Source: Pseudochrobactrum asaccharolyticum (lineage in GTDB: Bacteria; Pseudomonadota; Alphaproteobacteria; Rhizobiales; Rhizobiaceae). From it: DNA of 64,000 nucleotides. Each line of letters begins with the position of its first letter. Positions within the stretch are counted from its first letter, which is position 1. The notes under the pieces were generated by a model. That model saw only the letters and a program-made list of their open reading frames with translations, made no database searches and was not told where the DNA came from. Below are positions 25,826 through 35,001 of the stretch, one piece after another. The translations under genes and the position numbers were made by a program. The stretch is taken from positions 496,001-560,000 of the forward strand of contig NZ_QNRH01000001.1 in the NCBI RefSeq assembly GCF_003314995.1, read 5' to 3'.

Positions 25826-26857
25826 ATGAGAAAGTCAACTTTCCTCAAACTGGCCGGTCTGGCTGCTTTGACCTTTACCACCTCTGTAGCAGTTGCCGGC
25901 ACATTGGATGATGTGAAGAAAAAAGGCTTTGTGCAATGCGGAACCAATACCGGTCTTCCGGGCTTCGCGGCACCGAATGATAAAGGTGAGTGGTCCGGCT
26001 TTGACGTGGATTATTGCCGTGCAGTGGCTTCGGCGATTTTTGGCGATAAAACCAAGGCTAAATTTACACCGTTGAATGCGAAAGAGCGCTTTACCGCGCT
26101 GCAATCCGGTGAAATTGATATTCTCATCCGCAATACCACATGGACGATCAGCCGTGATACGTCTTTGGGCTTGGAATTTGCCGGTGTGAACTACTATGAC
26201 GGCCAGGGTTTTATGGTCAATAGTAAGAAGCTTCCGGATATTAAATCAGCATTGCAGCTCTCCGGCGCATCAATTTGTGTGCAGGCGGGTACAACAACTG
26301 AAATGAATATGGCCGATTATTTCAAGGCCAATAAGATGGAATATAATCCGGTGGTCTTCGAGAAAATCGAAGAGGCGAATGCCGCTTATGACAGCGGCCG
26401 CTGCGATGCTTACACCACCGATCAGTCCAGCCTTTATGGCGTGCGTCTGTCGCTTGCCAATCCGGATGACCACATGGTTCTGCCGGAAATCATTTCCAAA
26501 GAGCCGTTTGGTATCGTTGTCCGTCAGGGCGATGCTCAGTGGGCCGATGTCGCGCGCTGGGTGCATAATGCGCTGCTTAATGCAGAAGAAGCCGGTATTA
26601 CACAGGCCAATGTCGAGGAAATGAAGAAGTCGGATTCTCCGGAAATCAAACGTCTTCTGGGAACCGAGGCTGAAACCAAGATCGGTATTGATCTCGGGCT
26701 TGAAAATGACTGGGTTGTGAAGATCATCAAGAATGTCGGCAATTACGGCGAGATTTTTGAACGCAATATCGGTACAGGCAGCCCGCTGAAAATTGCACGC
26801 GGTATCAATGCTTTGTGGACCAAAGGCGGTCTGCAGTACGGTATTCCGATCCGCTGA
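25826..26857 (+). CDS. aapJ: General L-amino acid ABC transporter, substrate-binding protein
   Basis: A 343-residue periplasmic binding protein; the signal peptide ends near residue 24 (SVAVA). The mature start GTLDDVKKKGFVQCGTNTG and GFDVDYCRAVASAIFGD are typical of the AapJ/BztA group, longer than ordinary polar amino-acid binding proteins. The pair of Cys in CVQAGTTTEMN and SGRCDAYTTDQSSLYG likely forms a disulfide. The frame opens at 25781; ATG 25826 follows GAGGGTGAG and starts the signal peptide. First gene of aapJQMP, probably the most abundant product because a hairpin follows it. Confidence 0.96.
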   Translation: MRKSTFLKLAGLAALTFTTSVAVAGTLDDVKKKGFVQCGTNTGLPGFAAPNDKGEWSGFDVDYCRAVASAIFGDKTKAKFTPLNAKERFTALQSGEIDILIRNTTWTISRDTSLGLEFAGVNYYDGQGFMVNSKKLPDIKSALQLSGASICVQAGTTTEMNMADYFKANKMEYNPVVFEKIEEANAAYDSGRCDAYTTDQSSLYGVRLSLANPDDHMVLPEIISKEPFGIVVRQGDAQWADVARWVHNALLNAEEAGITQANVEEMKKSDSPEIKRLLGTEAETKIGIDLGLENDWVVKIIKNVGNYGEIFERNIGTGSPLKIARGINALWTKGGLQYGIPIR

Positions 26858-27204
26858 TATCTTAACATTATTTGAAAATGTACCTGCATCACAATGTGTG
26901 ATGCAGGGCAGTCCTTTGTACCTGAATTTATTATATTTTATCGTTTTAATTTAAATCGCATGAATCTGTCGGCACCTGTTGGCATGATGAAAGTTGAAAA
27001 GCATATAGCGAAGCCGTGACACGGTTTTCGGTAAACAGCGTGAAATATGAATAGGCTGAAGAATTGTGCCGCACTGACCGGCACCAGCCCGCATGACCGT
27101 AGTCCCTGTTTTATATTTATAATTTTATAATCCGGCTGCAGACGAAAACTACAGGGGACATTTCATACATCGGTCAATGTCTGACAGCCGAAAATGAGGT
27201 GCGC
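26858..27204 (+). other. aapJ-aapQ spacer with a stable hairpin
   Basis: A 347-bp gap inside the operon. A perfect 10-bp hairpin (CCTGCATCAC / GTGATGCAGG, 26883-26907, loop AATGT) follows the aapJ stop by 25 bp; it has no immediate T run. This can protect the aapJ mRNA 3' end or reduce read-through to the permease genes. The rest contains AT-rich DNA (26925-26955) and no credible gene. Confidence 0.6.
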
Positions 27205-28398
27205 ATGACAGATCAAAGCGCCGTAACCGGCAAACAACAGCAACCGCAGGTCGCTCTCCTGAATAATCCGAAAATTCGCGGATTGTTTTATCAGGCTGTT
27301 GTTTTCATTTCAGTTTTTGCTTTGGTTTATTGGATAATAGGAAATACGGCTGCAAATCTGCAGCGATTGAATATTGCATCAGGCTTTGGATTTTTGAACA
27401 GCCGTGCAGGCTTTGACGTTAGTCAAACCTTGATCAGCTATGATGCTGATTCAAAATATGCCAGAGCTTTTCTGGTCGGCCTGCTCAATACGCTTTATGT
27501 TGCTATCTTAGGGATTATCACTGCTTCCATCATCGGCTTTCTGGTTGGTATCGGGCGACTTTCCGGCAATTGGCTGATTGCTAAAATCTGCACGATTTAT
27601 GTGGAGATTTTTCGTAATATCCCGCCGTTGTTGGTGATTTTCTTCTGGTATTTCGGTGTATTGTCCGTTCTGCCGGATGTACGCGGCAGTTATGCATTGC
27701 CATTCGATACTTATCTGAACAAGCGCGGCTTTTTCTTTCCTGCAATGATTTGGGGGGAGAAAGCATGGCTCACTTTAGCGGCATTCATTGTCGCTGTGAT
27801 TGCCGTCTTTATCATGCATCGTTGGGCGCGTTTGCGTCAGGCCAAGACAGGACAGATATTTCCGTTCTGGCGTGTCACTATTGCAATCCTGGTAGGATTA
27901 CCGGCACTCACCTTTGGCATAACAGGCATGCCGGTTAGCTTTGATTTTCCAAAACTCGGCTCTTTTAATCTGACCGGGGGAGCGCAGGTAAAACCGGAAT
28001 TTCTGGCGCTTTATCTGGCGCTGTCATTCTACACGGCATCATTTATTGCCGAGACTGTGCGTGGCGGGATTAAAGGCGTCAATAAAGGTCAGTCAGAGGC
28101 CGCCGCAGCATTGGGCTTGCGCAGACCTCAGGCTATGCGGCTTGTTGTGGTGCCACAAGCGCTGCGGATTATCATTCCGCCACTTTCCAGCCAGTATCTT
28201 AACCTGACCAAAAACTCATCTCTGGCGATCGCCATTGGCTATCCGGATTTGATGGCGGTTGGTGGTACCGTCCTCAATCAGACAGGGCAGGCGGTGGAAG
28301 TCGTCGCGATCTGGATGGCTGTCTATCTTGGGATCAGTCTGGTTACATCGGGTTTTATGAACTGGTTTAATGCAAAAATGGCATTGGTGGAGCGGTAA
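27205..28398 (+). CDS. aapQ: General L-amino acid ABC transporter, permease
   Basis: A 397-residue inner-membrane permease of the HisMQ type with about eight hydrophobic helices. [20 protein letters not shown] begins the ABC-permease core, and [22 protein letters not shown] is the EAA loop that contacts the ATPase. The extra N-terminal region and large periplasmic insertion are typical of AapQ. ATG 27205 follows ATGAGG closely. The stop is one base before the aapM start, so translation is probably coupled. Confidence 0.95.
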   Translation: MTDQSAVTGKQQQPQVALLNNPKIRGLFYQAVVFISVFALVYWIIGNTAANLQRLNIASGFGFLNSRAGFDVSQTLISYDADSKYARAFLVGLLNTLYVAILGIITASIIGFLVGIGRLSGNWLIAKICTIYVEIFRNIPPLLVIFFWYFGVLSVLPDVRGSYALPFDTYLNKRGFFFPAMIWGEKAWLTLAAFIVAVIAVFIMHRWARLRQAKTGQIFPFWRVTIAILVGLPALTFGITGMPVSFDFPKLGSFNLTGGAQVKPEFLALYLALSFYTASFIAETVRGGIKGVNKGQSEAAAALGLRRPQAMRLVVVPQALRIIIPPLSSQYLNLTKNSSLAIAIGYPDLMAVGGTVLNQTGQAVEVVAIWMAVYLGISLVTSGFMNWFNAKMALVER

Positions 28399-28399
28399 G

Positions 28400-29554
28400 A
28401 TGACAGATTCAAACTACCAATATATTCGCCAGAAAATGGTGGAACCGATGCCTGCACCAGCCAGTGAAAAAGGGATTGCATCCTGGTTAAAGGAAAATCT
28501 GTTTTCGGGCCCGAAAGACACTGTTTTAACAGTTATGGGAATATCGCTGATCGTCTGGTTCTTACCGGGGCTGATCAACTGGCTTTTCGTTAATGCTGTC
28601 TGGGTTGGTACAGATCGCACATTCTGCACGACAACAGTACAGGGCGGTTTGCAACCGGAAGGTTGGTCTGGTGCTTGCTGGGCATTTGTCGATTCTAAAA
28701 TTCAGCAATTTCTCTACGGGCGCTATCCGGTTGATGAACGCTGGCGCGTGCAATTAGTAACGCTGGTTTTTGTGATCCTGCTGGTGCCGATGCTGATCGG
28801 AAAACTGCCTTATAAAAAACTGAATGCATTTTTGCTGTTTATCGCTTTTCCGGTTTTTACCTATTTTCTGCTGGTTGGCGGTTCTTTCGGCCTGCGCTAT
28901 GTCGAAACCTCGCTCTGGGGCGGTTTGCTGGTGACAATGATCCTGTCCTTGGTCGGTATCAGCGTATCATTGCCGATGGGAATTTTACTGGCTTTAGGGC
29001 GTCGTTCTAATATGCCGGTGATCAAGGCATTCTGTGTGATCTTTATTGAGATCATTCGTGGTGTGCCGCTGGTCGCATTGCTGTTCATGGCCAGTGTGAT
29101 GTTGCCGCTGTTTATGCCGCCCGGCACTAATTTCGATAAGTTCTTGCGTGCGCTGGTCGGTGTGTCACTGTTTGCTTCAGCCTATATGGCGGAGGTGATC
29201 CGCGGCGGATTGCAGGCCATTCCGTCAGGGCAGTATGAGGGAGCGGATTCGCTCGGACTGAGCTACTGGCAAAAAACTTTGTTCATTATCATCCCGCAAA
29301 CGCTGAAAATTGCGCTTCCGGGGATTGTGAACACGTTTATCGGCTTGTTCAAAGACACAAGTCTTGTTTACATTATTGGTATGTTCGACCTGCTTGGAAT
29401 CGTCAGGCAGAATTTTTCGGATGCCACTTGGGCAACACCGCAGACACCGGCGACGGGTCTTGTTTTTGCCGGATTTGTATTCTGGATTTTCTGTTTCTGT
29501 ATGTCGCGTTATTCGCTATATATGGAAAGAAGGCTGGATACGGGCCATCGGTAA
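28400..29554 (+). CDS. aapM: General L-amino acid ABC transporter, permease
   Basis: A 384-residue inner-membrane permease that pairs with AapQ. The periplasmic part after the first helix has an even number of Cys ([19 protein letters not shown]), suggesting a disulfide. [21 protein letters not shown] opens the permease core; [22 protein letters not shown] is the EAA loop. The frame extends upstream to 28370 inside aapQ, but ATG 28400, one base after the aapQ stop, is preferred. Confidence 0.95.
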   Translation: MTDSNYQYIRQKMVEPMPAPASEKGIASWLKENLFSGPKDTVLTVMGISLIVWFLPGLINWLFVNAVWVGTDRTFCTTTVQGGLQPEGWSGACWAFVDSKIQQFLYGRYPVDERWRVQLVTLVFVILLVPMLIGKLPYKKLNAFLLFIAFPVFTYFLLVGGSFGLRYVETSLWGGLLVTMILSLVGISVSLPMGILLALGRRSNMPVIKAFCVIFIEIIRGVPLVALLFMASVMLPLFMPPGTNFDKFLRALVGVSLFASAYMAEVIRGGLQAIPSGQYEGADSLGLSYWQKTLFIIIPQTLKIALPGIVNTFIGLFKDTSLVYIIGMFDLLGIVRQNFSDATWATPQTPATGLVFAGFVFWIFCFCMSRYSLYMERRLDTGHR

Positions 29555-29687
29555 ACCGTTGCAGAAACCGGGATGGGGTTCTGCAAGGCTGCACGAATAC
29601 GGAGATGGCTTTGCTCGCTTGAGCAGGGTCTTGCAATTGGGAAATCATCCGCCTGTAACAGGCCGATGATCAGTGAGGGAATAAAGA

Positions 29688-30494
29688 ATGAGCATGCAAT
29701 CGGGCGCTTTGCTGAAGCCGACGATGGAAGAAACGGGAGCAATCATGGAAGTATCCAAAACCGATGTCGCAGTCGATATTGTCGGAATGCATAAATGGTA
29801 TGGTGAATTCCATGTGTTGCGCGACGTTAATCTGCGCGTGATGCGCGGTGAGCGTATTGTTGTTGCAGGGCCATCCGGCTCCGGCAAATCAACTATGATC
29901 CGCTGCATTAACCGCCTTGAAGAGCATCAGAAAGGCCAGATCATTGTGGACGGCAAAGAGCTGACCAATGATCTGAAAAAGATTGATGAAGTGCGCCGCG
30001 AAGTAGGTATGGTGTTCCAGCATTTCAATCTGTTCCCGCATCTGACAATTCTGGAAAATTGCACACTCGCGCCGATCTGGGTTCGCAAAATGCCGAAGAA
30101 ACAGGCAGAAGAAATTGCGATGCACTATCTGGAACGCGTGAAGATTCCGGAACAGGCCAATAAATATCCGGGTCAGCTTTCCGGTGGTCAGCAGCAGCGT
30201 GTGGCGATTGCCCGCTCGCTGTGCATGAAGCCGCGCATTATGCTGTTCGACGAGCCGACCTCTGCGCTTGATCCTGAAATGGTCAAGGAAGTGCTGGATA
30301 CGATGGTTGGTCTTGCTGAAGAAGGTATGACCATGATCTGCGTAACCCATGAGATGGGCTTTGCACGTCAGGTTGCCAACCGTGTGATCTTTATGGATCA
30401 GGGGCAGATTGTTGAGCAGAATTCGCCAGCCGAATTCTTCGACAATCCGCAGCACGAGCGTACCAAGCTGTTCCTCAGCCAGATCCTGCACTAA
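29688..30494 (+). CDS. aapP: General L-amino acid ABC transporter, ATP-binding protein
   Basis: A 268-residue ABC ATPase that powers uptake through AapQ and AapM. Walker [10 protein letters not shown] is at 61-69, the Q loop at about 111, signature LSGGQQQR at 164-171 and Walker B IMLFDEP at 184-190, all intact; the switch His is in CVTHEM. ATG 29688 has GAGGGA seven bases upstream. It follows aapM after a 133-bp gap with no clear terminator, so it is most likely in the same transcript. Confidence 0.97.
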   Translation: MSMQSGALLKPTMEETGAIMEVSKTDVAVDIVGMHKWYGEFHVLRDVNLRVMRGERIVVAGPSGSGKSTMIRCINRLEEHQKGQIIVDGKELTNDLKKIDEVRREVGMVFQHFNLFPHLTILENCTLAPIWVRKMPKKQAEEIAMHYLERVKIPEQANKYPGQLSGGQQQRVAIARSLCMKPRIMLFDEPTSALDPEMVKEVLDTMVGLAEEGMTMICVTHEMGFARQVANRVIFMDQGQIVEQNSPAEFFDNPQHERTKLFLSQILH

Positions 30495-30510
30495 TTTTCA
30501 GAAACATATT

Positions 30511-30545
30511 AAAACACCCGCAATTTTCATTGCGGGTGTTTTTTA
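30511..30545. terminator. Terminator at the end of the aap operon
   Basis: A perfect 12-bp stem (AAAACACCCGCA / TGCGGGTGTTTT) with an 8-base loop is followed by further T. It also serves the convergent VOC gene. Confidence 0.92.
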
Positions 30546-30549
30546 TTAT

Positions 30550-30927
30550 CTATTCGTCATGCGGGCCTTCGCAAAACTGGATACGATTGCCGAAAGGATC
30601 AATCACAGCCAGAACCCGACCCCATGACTGTGTTTCGATGCCGGGTCGTAAAAAACGATATTTGCGGCTGCTGATTTCCTGATGCAGACTATCAATCCCC
30701 TGCATACGCACAAAAATATTGGCGCCGGGGCTGCCGTCACCATGATGTTCACTGAGATGCAACACCAGATTGCCGCGCGAAACCTGCATGTAAAGCGGCA
30801 TATTCTCTGCAAAACGGTGTTCCCAGTCACATTGAAAGCCAAGATAGTCGAGATAAAATTCTTTGGCTTTATCAATGTCGAAGATTCGGAAAATCGGGCA
30901 GACCTGTTCAAACTGAACGGATTTCAT
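30550..30927 (-). CDS. VOC/glyoxalase-superfamily protein
   Basis: A 125-residue protein with the beta-alpha-beta-beta-beta pattern of glyoxalase/bleomycin-resistance proteins. CPIFRIFDIDKAKEFYLDYL is the first module and LAVIDPFGNRIQFCEG the terminal metal-ligand strand, with the Glu at the expected place. The central LHLSEHHGDGSPGA is typical of the glyoxalase-superfamily group found with bleomycin-type resistance proteins. Substrate unknown. It is divergent from a GNAT gene. Confidence 0.85.
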   Translation of the reverse strand: MKSVQFEQVCPIFRIFDIDKAKEFYLDYLGFQCDWEHRFAENMPLYMQVSRGNLVLHLSEHHGDGSPGANIFVRMQGIDSLHQEISSRKYRFLRPGIETQSWGRVLAVIDPFGNRIQFCEGPHDE

Positions 30928-31016
30928 GAAGTTTTCTCCGGTGTGTTTCGCGACGGATTATAAATCTTGTCTATAAAATTCATATTAAAAAGATAGCTGA
31001 ATTCAGGAGAGAGAAT

Positions 31017-31421
31017 TTGCAACATCAGTGGCTGGAGCGGCTGGAGCAAAAACATCATCAGAGTTTGTATGCGCTCTATTCGAAGGAATGGTGGACGCAG
31101 AACCGCTCTTATGAAGATGTGATCAATATGCTCGCGCATTGCGATGTGATTATCGCTTGTTGTGATACGCAGCATCGTGTGCTTGGCTTTGCCCGTGTAC
31201 TGACGGACTATACATTTAAAGCGCTGATTTTTGACGTGATCATTGATGAAACCGCGCGCGGGCAGGGACTTGGTCAGGAAATAATCTCACGCATTATCCG
31301 GCACCCTGATCTGCAAAAAGTTCAGAGCTTTGAACTCTACTGCCCTGAACGGTTAATTCCGTTTTATGAAAAACAGGGCTTTGTCAGAGGTTCTTCCTGT
31401 CTGATGTTTCAGCAACCATAA
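31017..31421 (+). CDS. GNAT-family N-acetyltransferase with TTG start
   Basis: A 134-residue acetyltransferase. FDVIIDETARGQGLGQEIIS holds the acetyl-CoA loop (RGQGLG), and FYEKQGFVRGSSCLMFQ is the C-terminal motif. The start is TTG 31017, chosen because AGGAGAGAG lies just upstream and no in-frame ATG precedes the N-terminal QHQWLERLEQ. It is convergent, 6 bp stop to stop, with the next VOC gene. Confidence 0.83.
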   Translation: MQHQWLERLEQKHHQSLYALYSKEWWTQNRSYEDVINMLAHCDVIIACCDTQHRVLGFARVLTDYTFKALIFDVIIDETARGQGLGQEIISRIIRHPDLQKVQSFELYCPERLIPFYEKQGFVRGSSCLMFQQP

Positions 31422-31427
31422 TCACGT

Positions 31428-31790
31428 TCAGAGCTTTTGCATCAGCTCAATGCGGTTGCCAAACGGGTCATTGATATAGGCACGGAGATAGCCGATCAGT
31501 GGCTCATCCTCGGTCGCTTCTACCTGATGCTGCGCGAGCATAGTCAAAAATGCAGCCAGATCATCGACCAGAAAAGCCGGATGTGCTTTTTGTGCGGGGG
31601 CAAAGCCGCGCTCAACACCCAGATGCACTTTGACAGTTCCCAATTCAAACCAGCATCCGCCGCGCTCGATAAGATTATCCGGTTTTGTCACTTCACCCAT
31701 ACCTAAAATCTGTGCGTAAAATGCACGGGCTTTATCTTCACCACCCGCAGGCATAGCAAGCTGAATATGATCCAGTCCGAGTATCGGCAT
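31428..31790 (-). CDS. VOC/glyoxalase-superfamily protein
   Basis: A 120-residue protein with one full VOC unit: LGLDHIQLAMPAGGEDKARAF begins the fold with the metal-ligand His, CWFELGTVKVHLGVE is the second module entrance and INDPFGNRIELMQ the terminal ligand strand. The pattern is close to dioxygenase/glyoxalase-like proteins found singly in many bacteria. AGGAGAG precedes ATG 31790. The gene follows a GNAT gene by 16 bp on the same strand, so the two are probably co-transcribed. Confidence 0.87.
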   Translation of the reverse strand: MPILGLDHIQLAMPAGGEDKARAFYAQILGMGEVTKPDNLIERGGCWFELGTVKVHLGVERGFAPAQKAHPAFLVDDLAAFLTMLAQHQVEATEDEPLIGYLRAYINDPFGNRIELMQKL

Positions 31791-31806
31791 AGTGCTCTCC
31801 TCTTTT

Positions 31807-32334
31807 TCAGGCAGGCAAAACCACTTGTGTCAGCACATAGTTCTCATGGCGCTCACCCGGCAGTTCAAACCAGATTGTGCCTTGCCTTTGGAAACCTTGT
31901 TGCTTGTAGAAGTTTAATGCAGGGTAATTATCATGCAAGACGGAAAGCCAGATATGGCTGACATTTCTGGCAATGACGGCCTCTCTGGCCTGCTGCATGA
32001 GGGCGGAGCCAATGCCATTTCCGCTATGTCGGGCTCTGACATAAAGCGTGCTGATCTCTGTGGCTGTTGTCAACGCATCCAAGCTTTCAGGCAACGCAGC
32101 TTGATAATCAATGACAATATAGCCGAGCAGATGGTCATCCTGTTCCGCAAGAATGATCTGCTTTGCACCTTCCGTGATGATCTGCTCAAAATAGAGCGGC
32201 GTAAAACGCTGCAAAACATAATCTGCAAAAACATCACTGATGCCTGCTTTGGCATAGGTACTCAGCCAAACCTCAATGGAAAGAGCTGCAAGTCTTAGCG
32301 CGTCGGTGGCCTTCGCGTCACGGTAAATTATCAA
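31807..32334 (-). CDS. GNAT-family N-acetyltransferase with TTG start
   Basis: About 175 residues. IYRDAKATDALRLAALSIEVW is a typical GNAT N-terminus; STLYVRARHSGNGIGSALMQ is the acetyl-CoA loop region and LNFYKQQGFQRQGTIWFEL the C-terminal motif. The frame is open from a TTG at 32391, but GGGAGG lies six bases before TTG 32334, which starts the family homology directly, so I choose the latter. First gene of a likely two-gene unit with the VOC protein. Confidence 0.82.
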   Translation of the reverse strand: MIIYRDAKATDALRLAALSIEVWLSTYAKAGISDVFADYVLQRFTPLYFEQIITEGAKQIILAEQDDHLLGYIVIDYQAALPESLDALTTATEISTLYVRARHSGNGIGSALMQQAREAVIARNVSHIWLSVLHDNYPALNFYKQQGFQRQGTIWFELPGERHENYVLTQVVLPA

Positions 32335-32464
32335 ATCCGGCCTCCCGCCCAAATTCGTATATTTTCTTGCATTATGCTGAAACTGCCGCAAGTTTAAATA
32401 AAAAGTATTAGCGCGCTAAAATCGAGGATCGCTCTGATGCGGTCAATTAAAGGAGGAGAGAAAA

Positions 32465-32887
32465 ATGAGCAGGCAGATTTTTGTCAATTTCCCCGTCAGC
32501 AATCTCGCACAGGCGACAGCGTTCTATGAAGCTGTCGGGGCGCAAAAGAACCCGATGTTCAGCGATGACACGGCATCCTGCATGGTTTTCACGGACATAA
32601 TTTATGTCATGCTGCTGACCCATGAGAAATTCCGCCAGTTCACGCCGAAAAGCATCGCGGATGCCCGTGCAGTGAGCGAGGTTCTGGTCTGTATTTCTGC
32701 TGCTGAGAAACAGGAAGTTGATGACTTCATTAATAAAGCAATCGCTGCAGGCGGGCGGGGAGATCCGTCACCGGTGCAGGATTATGGCTTTATGTATGGC
32801 CGCAGTTTTGAAGATCCCGACGGCCATATCTGGGAAGTGATGTGGATGGATATGGAAGCTGCCAAACAGGCTATGCCGCAGGGATAA
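32465..32887 (+). CDS. VOC-family protein, lactoylglutathione-lyase-like
   Basis: A 140-residue protein with two half-modules. RQIFVNFPVSNLAQATAFYE and RSFEDPDGHIWEVMWMD match the subgroup of bacterial glyoxalase-like proteins that lack the first metal His, and so may not be true glyoxalase I. AGGAGGAG gives a strong ribosome binding site. It is convergent with the FAD monooxygenase, 9 bp apart. Substrate unknown. Confidence 0.85.
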   Translation: MSRQIFVNFPVSNLAQATAFYEAVGAQKNPMFSDDTASCMVFTDIIYVMLLTHEKFRQFTPKSIADARAVSEVLVCISAAEKQEVDDFINKAIAAGGRGDPSPVQDYGFMYGRSFEDPDGHIWEVMWMDMEAAKQAMPQG

Positions 32888-32896
32888 AACGATGTT

Positions 32897-34135
32897 TCAG
32901 GCCGTAATATCCGCTGCATCATATTGGTAGAGCCAATCGAGATCGCGCAGGAAATCGTCCGGCTTACGCAGTTTGAACATGATATTGCGGCCAAGAGCAA
33001 CGGGCCCGCTGGCGTGATAGGCAAAGCGATTGAGCTTGCCGCGACGGGCAACCTTGGCAATCCGTGCCAACCGCTGCTTTTCAAAGGCGGCGAGGGCAGC
33101 GCTATGGTCGCTTTGTTCCGGTGACAGATGGGCGGCCAGAGAGGCAGCATCTTCAATGGCCATTGCCGCGCCCTGCGCTGCAAAGGGTGTCATGGCATGG
33201 GAGGCATCGCCAAGCAGGATCAGGCGCTTGTCTATAACAAGCTTCGGCTCCGGCATTTCAAACATCGGCCAGAATGTCCATTGCGGTGCGGCTTGCAGCA
33301 CATCGCCGACAGCTTGCGACCAGCCGCTGAAGCTACGGATCAGCGCTGCGCTGTCGCCTTTCATATCCCAGCTGGTGCCGATATCTTCACCATCGGTAAT
33401 GGCAACAAAATTATAGGCTTTACCGTTTTTAATCGGATAGGCAATCAGGTGGGCGCCTTGACCAAGCCATGCGGAAACGCTGAGCTGATCTTTCAGTGCC
33501 GAGAGGAAGCTCTGCGGAACCTGCTCAATCGGCAGGGTGGTGCGCCATGCAATATGGTCGGTAAACCGTGCCCGGCTTTCGTCCGCCGGTTTGTTTTGCT
33601 GATTGATACCGGCGCGCTGGGCAGACCAGACACCATCGCAACCGAGCAGCAATTGCCCGCTATAATCGCTGATCTGGTCATTATGATCGACACGGATCGT
33701 CACCTTGTCGGCAGCAATATGATGCGACAGCACATTCGCGCCAAGGTGGAGAGTAATATTCGGATGCGCACGAACAGCCTTGAGCAGTGCAGCCTGCAAA
33801 TCTGCACGATGGCAGGTAATGTAAGGTGCATTCCAGCGCTGTGCAGCCTGGCTCCCAAGTTCCATGCGGATCAGTGGTTGCGCTTTTACGCCGTCCATCA
33901 GATACAGCGCTTCAGGGCTGACGGCCTGTGGCAGCAGATCATCCATCACACCCAGACGCTCAAGCAGACGGGTGGCATTTGGTGCGAGCTGCAATCCGGC
34001 ACCCACTTCAGAAAGAGCAGGTGCTTTTTCCATCATCAAAACAGAAAAGCCACGGTCAGCAAGTGCCAGAGCCGTGGTCATACCGGCAAGGCCGGCACCG
34101 GAAATGAGAATACGCTGATCGTTCTGATTTTGCAT
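32897..34135 (-). CDS. FAD-dependent aromatic-ring monooxygenase
   Basis: A 412-residue flavoprotein hydroxylase of the salicylate/3-hydroxybenzoate hydroxylase type. ILISGAGLAGMTTALALADR (about 9-28) is the FAD-binding Rossmann motif with GxGxxG; LGCDGVWSAQR is the DG motif, and GDASHAMTPFAAQGAAMAIE the GD motif. All three are intact. It should hydroxylate an aromatic acid using NAD(P)H and oxygen. No ring-cleavage genes are adjacent, so the pathway is not evident. Confidence 0.92.
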   Translation of the reverse strand: MQNQNDQRILISGAGLAGMTTALALADRGFSVLMMEKAPALSEVGAGLQLAPNATRLLERLGVMDDLLPQAVSPEALYLMDGVKAQPLIRMELGSQAAQRWNAPYITCHRADLQAALLKAVRAHPNITLHLGANVLSHHIAADKVTIRVDHNDQISDYSGQLLLGCDGVWSAQRAGINQQNKPADESRARFTDHIAWRTTLPIEQVPQSFLSALKDQLSVSAWLGQGAHLIAYPIKNGKAYNFVAITDGEDIGTSWDMKGDSAALIRSFSGWSQAVGDVLQAAPQWTFWPMFEMPEPKLVIDKRLILLGDASHAMTPFAAQGAAMAIEDAASLAAHLSPEQSDHSAALAAFEKQRLARIAKVARRGKLNRFAYHASGPVALGRNIMFKLRKPDDFLRDLDWLYQYDAADITA

Positions 34136-34316
34136 GGCGCCCTCAAACTAATAAAGCATGAGCCGGAACTGTCTGAACGGAAAAACCGATCCGGCGAACA
34201 ATTCCCGCTCTGATCTTTGCAGTCATACGAGCCGGAAAAATAGATCAGCAGACTATGCCGCACTATGATTCCGGTTCATATTCAAAGGTGAAAACGGGGC
34301 GCTTTTTCACAACGGC

Positions 34317-34421
34317 TAGAGCGCCGTACGCCCACTTGGACGCACAAAACTCGCTCTAAAACTTTATATTTACAGCATAATTTTACCTTAAACTGATCCA
34401 GGTTTAAGGAATTATGCTGTA
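34317..34421. repeat. Composite palindromic repeat element upstream of the CHCC zinc-finger gene's 3' end
   Basis: Two nested inverted repeats lie side by side. The left pair is TAGAGCG (34317-34323) and CGCTCTA (34352-34358). The right pair is TACAGCATAATT (34371-34382) and AATTATGCTGTA (34410-34421), with inner arms CCTTAAAC / GTTTAAGG around a TGATCCAG loop. Such AGAGCG...CGCTCTA and GCATAATT...AATTATGC elements recur in Brucellaceae intergenic DNA. Confidence 0.75.
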
Positions 34422-34428
34422 AGCGGAT

Positions 34429-34686
34429 TTATTCCGCTGCTGCAACCACAGGGTCACTATATGTGCAACCGGCAGGCACAGTCTGCTCTGCGCCAAGCGA
34501 TGCATCGTGACGATAAAGGGTTGAGCAATAAGGGCAGACAACTTCTTCTTCATCGCCCATATCAAGGAAGACATGCGGGTGGTCGAATGGTGGATTAGCG
34601 CCAACGCACATGAATTCTTTAACGCCGATGCTGATGGCATTGTGACCAGCATCGTTCTGGAAATGAGGAATAATATGATCTGACAT
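34429..34686 (-). CDS. CHCC zinc-finger domain protein (NDUFS6-like)
   Basis: An 85-residue protein of the zf-CHCC family (PF10276), related to the zinc-binding complex I subunit NDUFS6. The ligands appear to be Cys27 (FMCVGANPP), His37 (DHPHVFLDMG region) and Cys51/Cys54 (VVCPYCSTLY). The domain length is normal. ATG 34686 has GGAG eight bases upstream. With the NDUFS4-like gene at 22.5 kb it is the second complex I accessory homologue in the window. It is alone on its strand. Confidence 0.88.
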   Translation of the reverse strand: MSDHIIPHFQNDAGHNAISIGVKEFMCVGANPPFDHPHVFLDMGDEEEVVCPYCSTLYRHDASLGAEQTVPAGCTYSDPVVAAAE

Positions 34687-35001
34687 GGGACAACTCCAGT
34701 GATTGCATCACCTTATAACATCAAAGCGCAGAGCGGAATCACTCCTTGCCTTCATGTGGTAACAACAAAGCGTGAGAGTGATAGCGGAAATAACCTTAAT
34801 CCGGCACCGCTCAGACGCATAAATTTGCTCTGATGTATCGCGAATAGAGCAGGAGCGGAAGTGTTTTTTATCGTTTCCGCTTTAATCTCCGCTTTGTTAA
34901 GAATTTGTCATGCAGAATACACAAACGAACCGTAACAGGATCACTGTTTTGAGGATCGAATATCGCGCGGACTACGCGGCGATTTCAAAGGGGTTTTAAA
35001 C
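34687..35001. other. Divergent promoter region of the zinc-finger gene and ppk
   Basis: 315 bp without a gene. It must contain both promoters. AAGGGG at 34988-34993 is the ribosome binding site for the GTG start of ppk. I could not support a Pho box: only one half-site-like TTGTCAT (34905-34911) is present. Confidence 0.45.

Noticed and set aside
33128-34213. 361-codon plus-strand frame opposite the FAD monooxygenase
   Set aside because: The FAD enzyme has all three flavin motifs on the other strand; this frame is its shadow.
34905-34911. Pho-box-like TTGTCAT upstream of ppk
   Set aside because: Only one half-site is visible; no second TGTCA-type repeat at 11-bp spacing.
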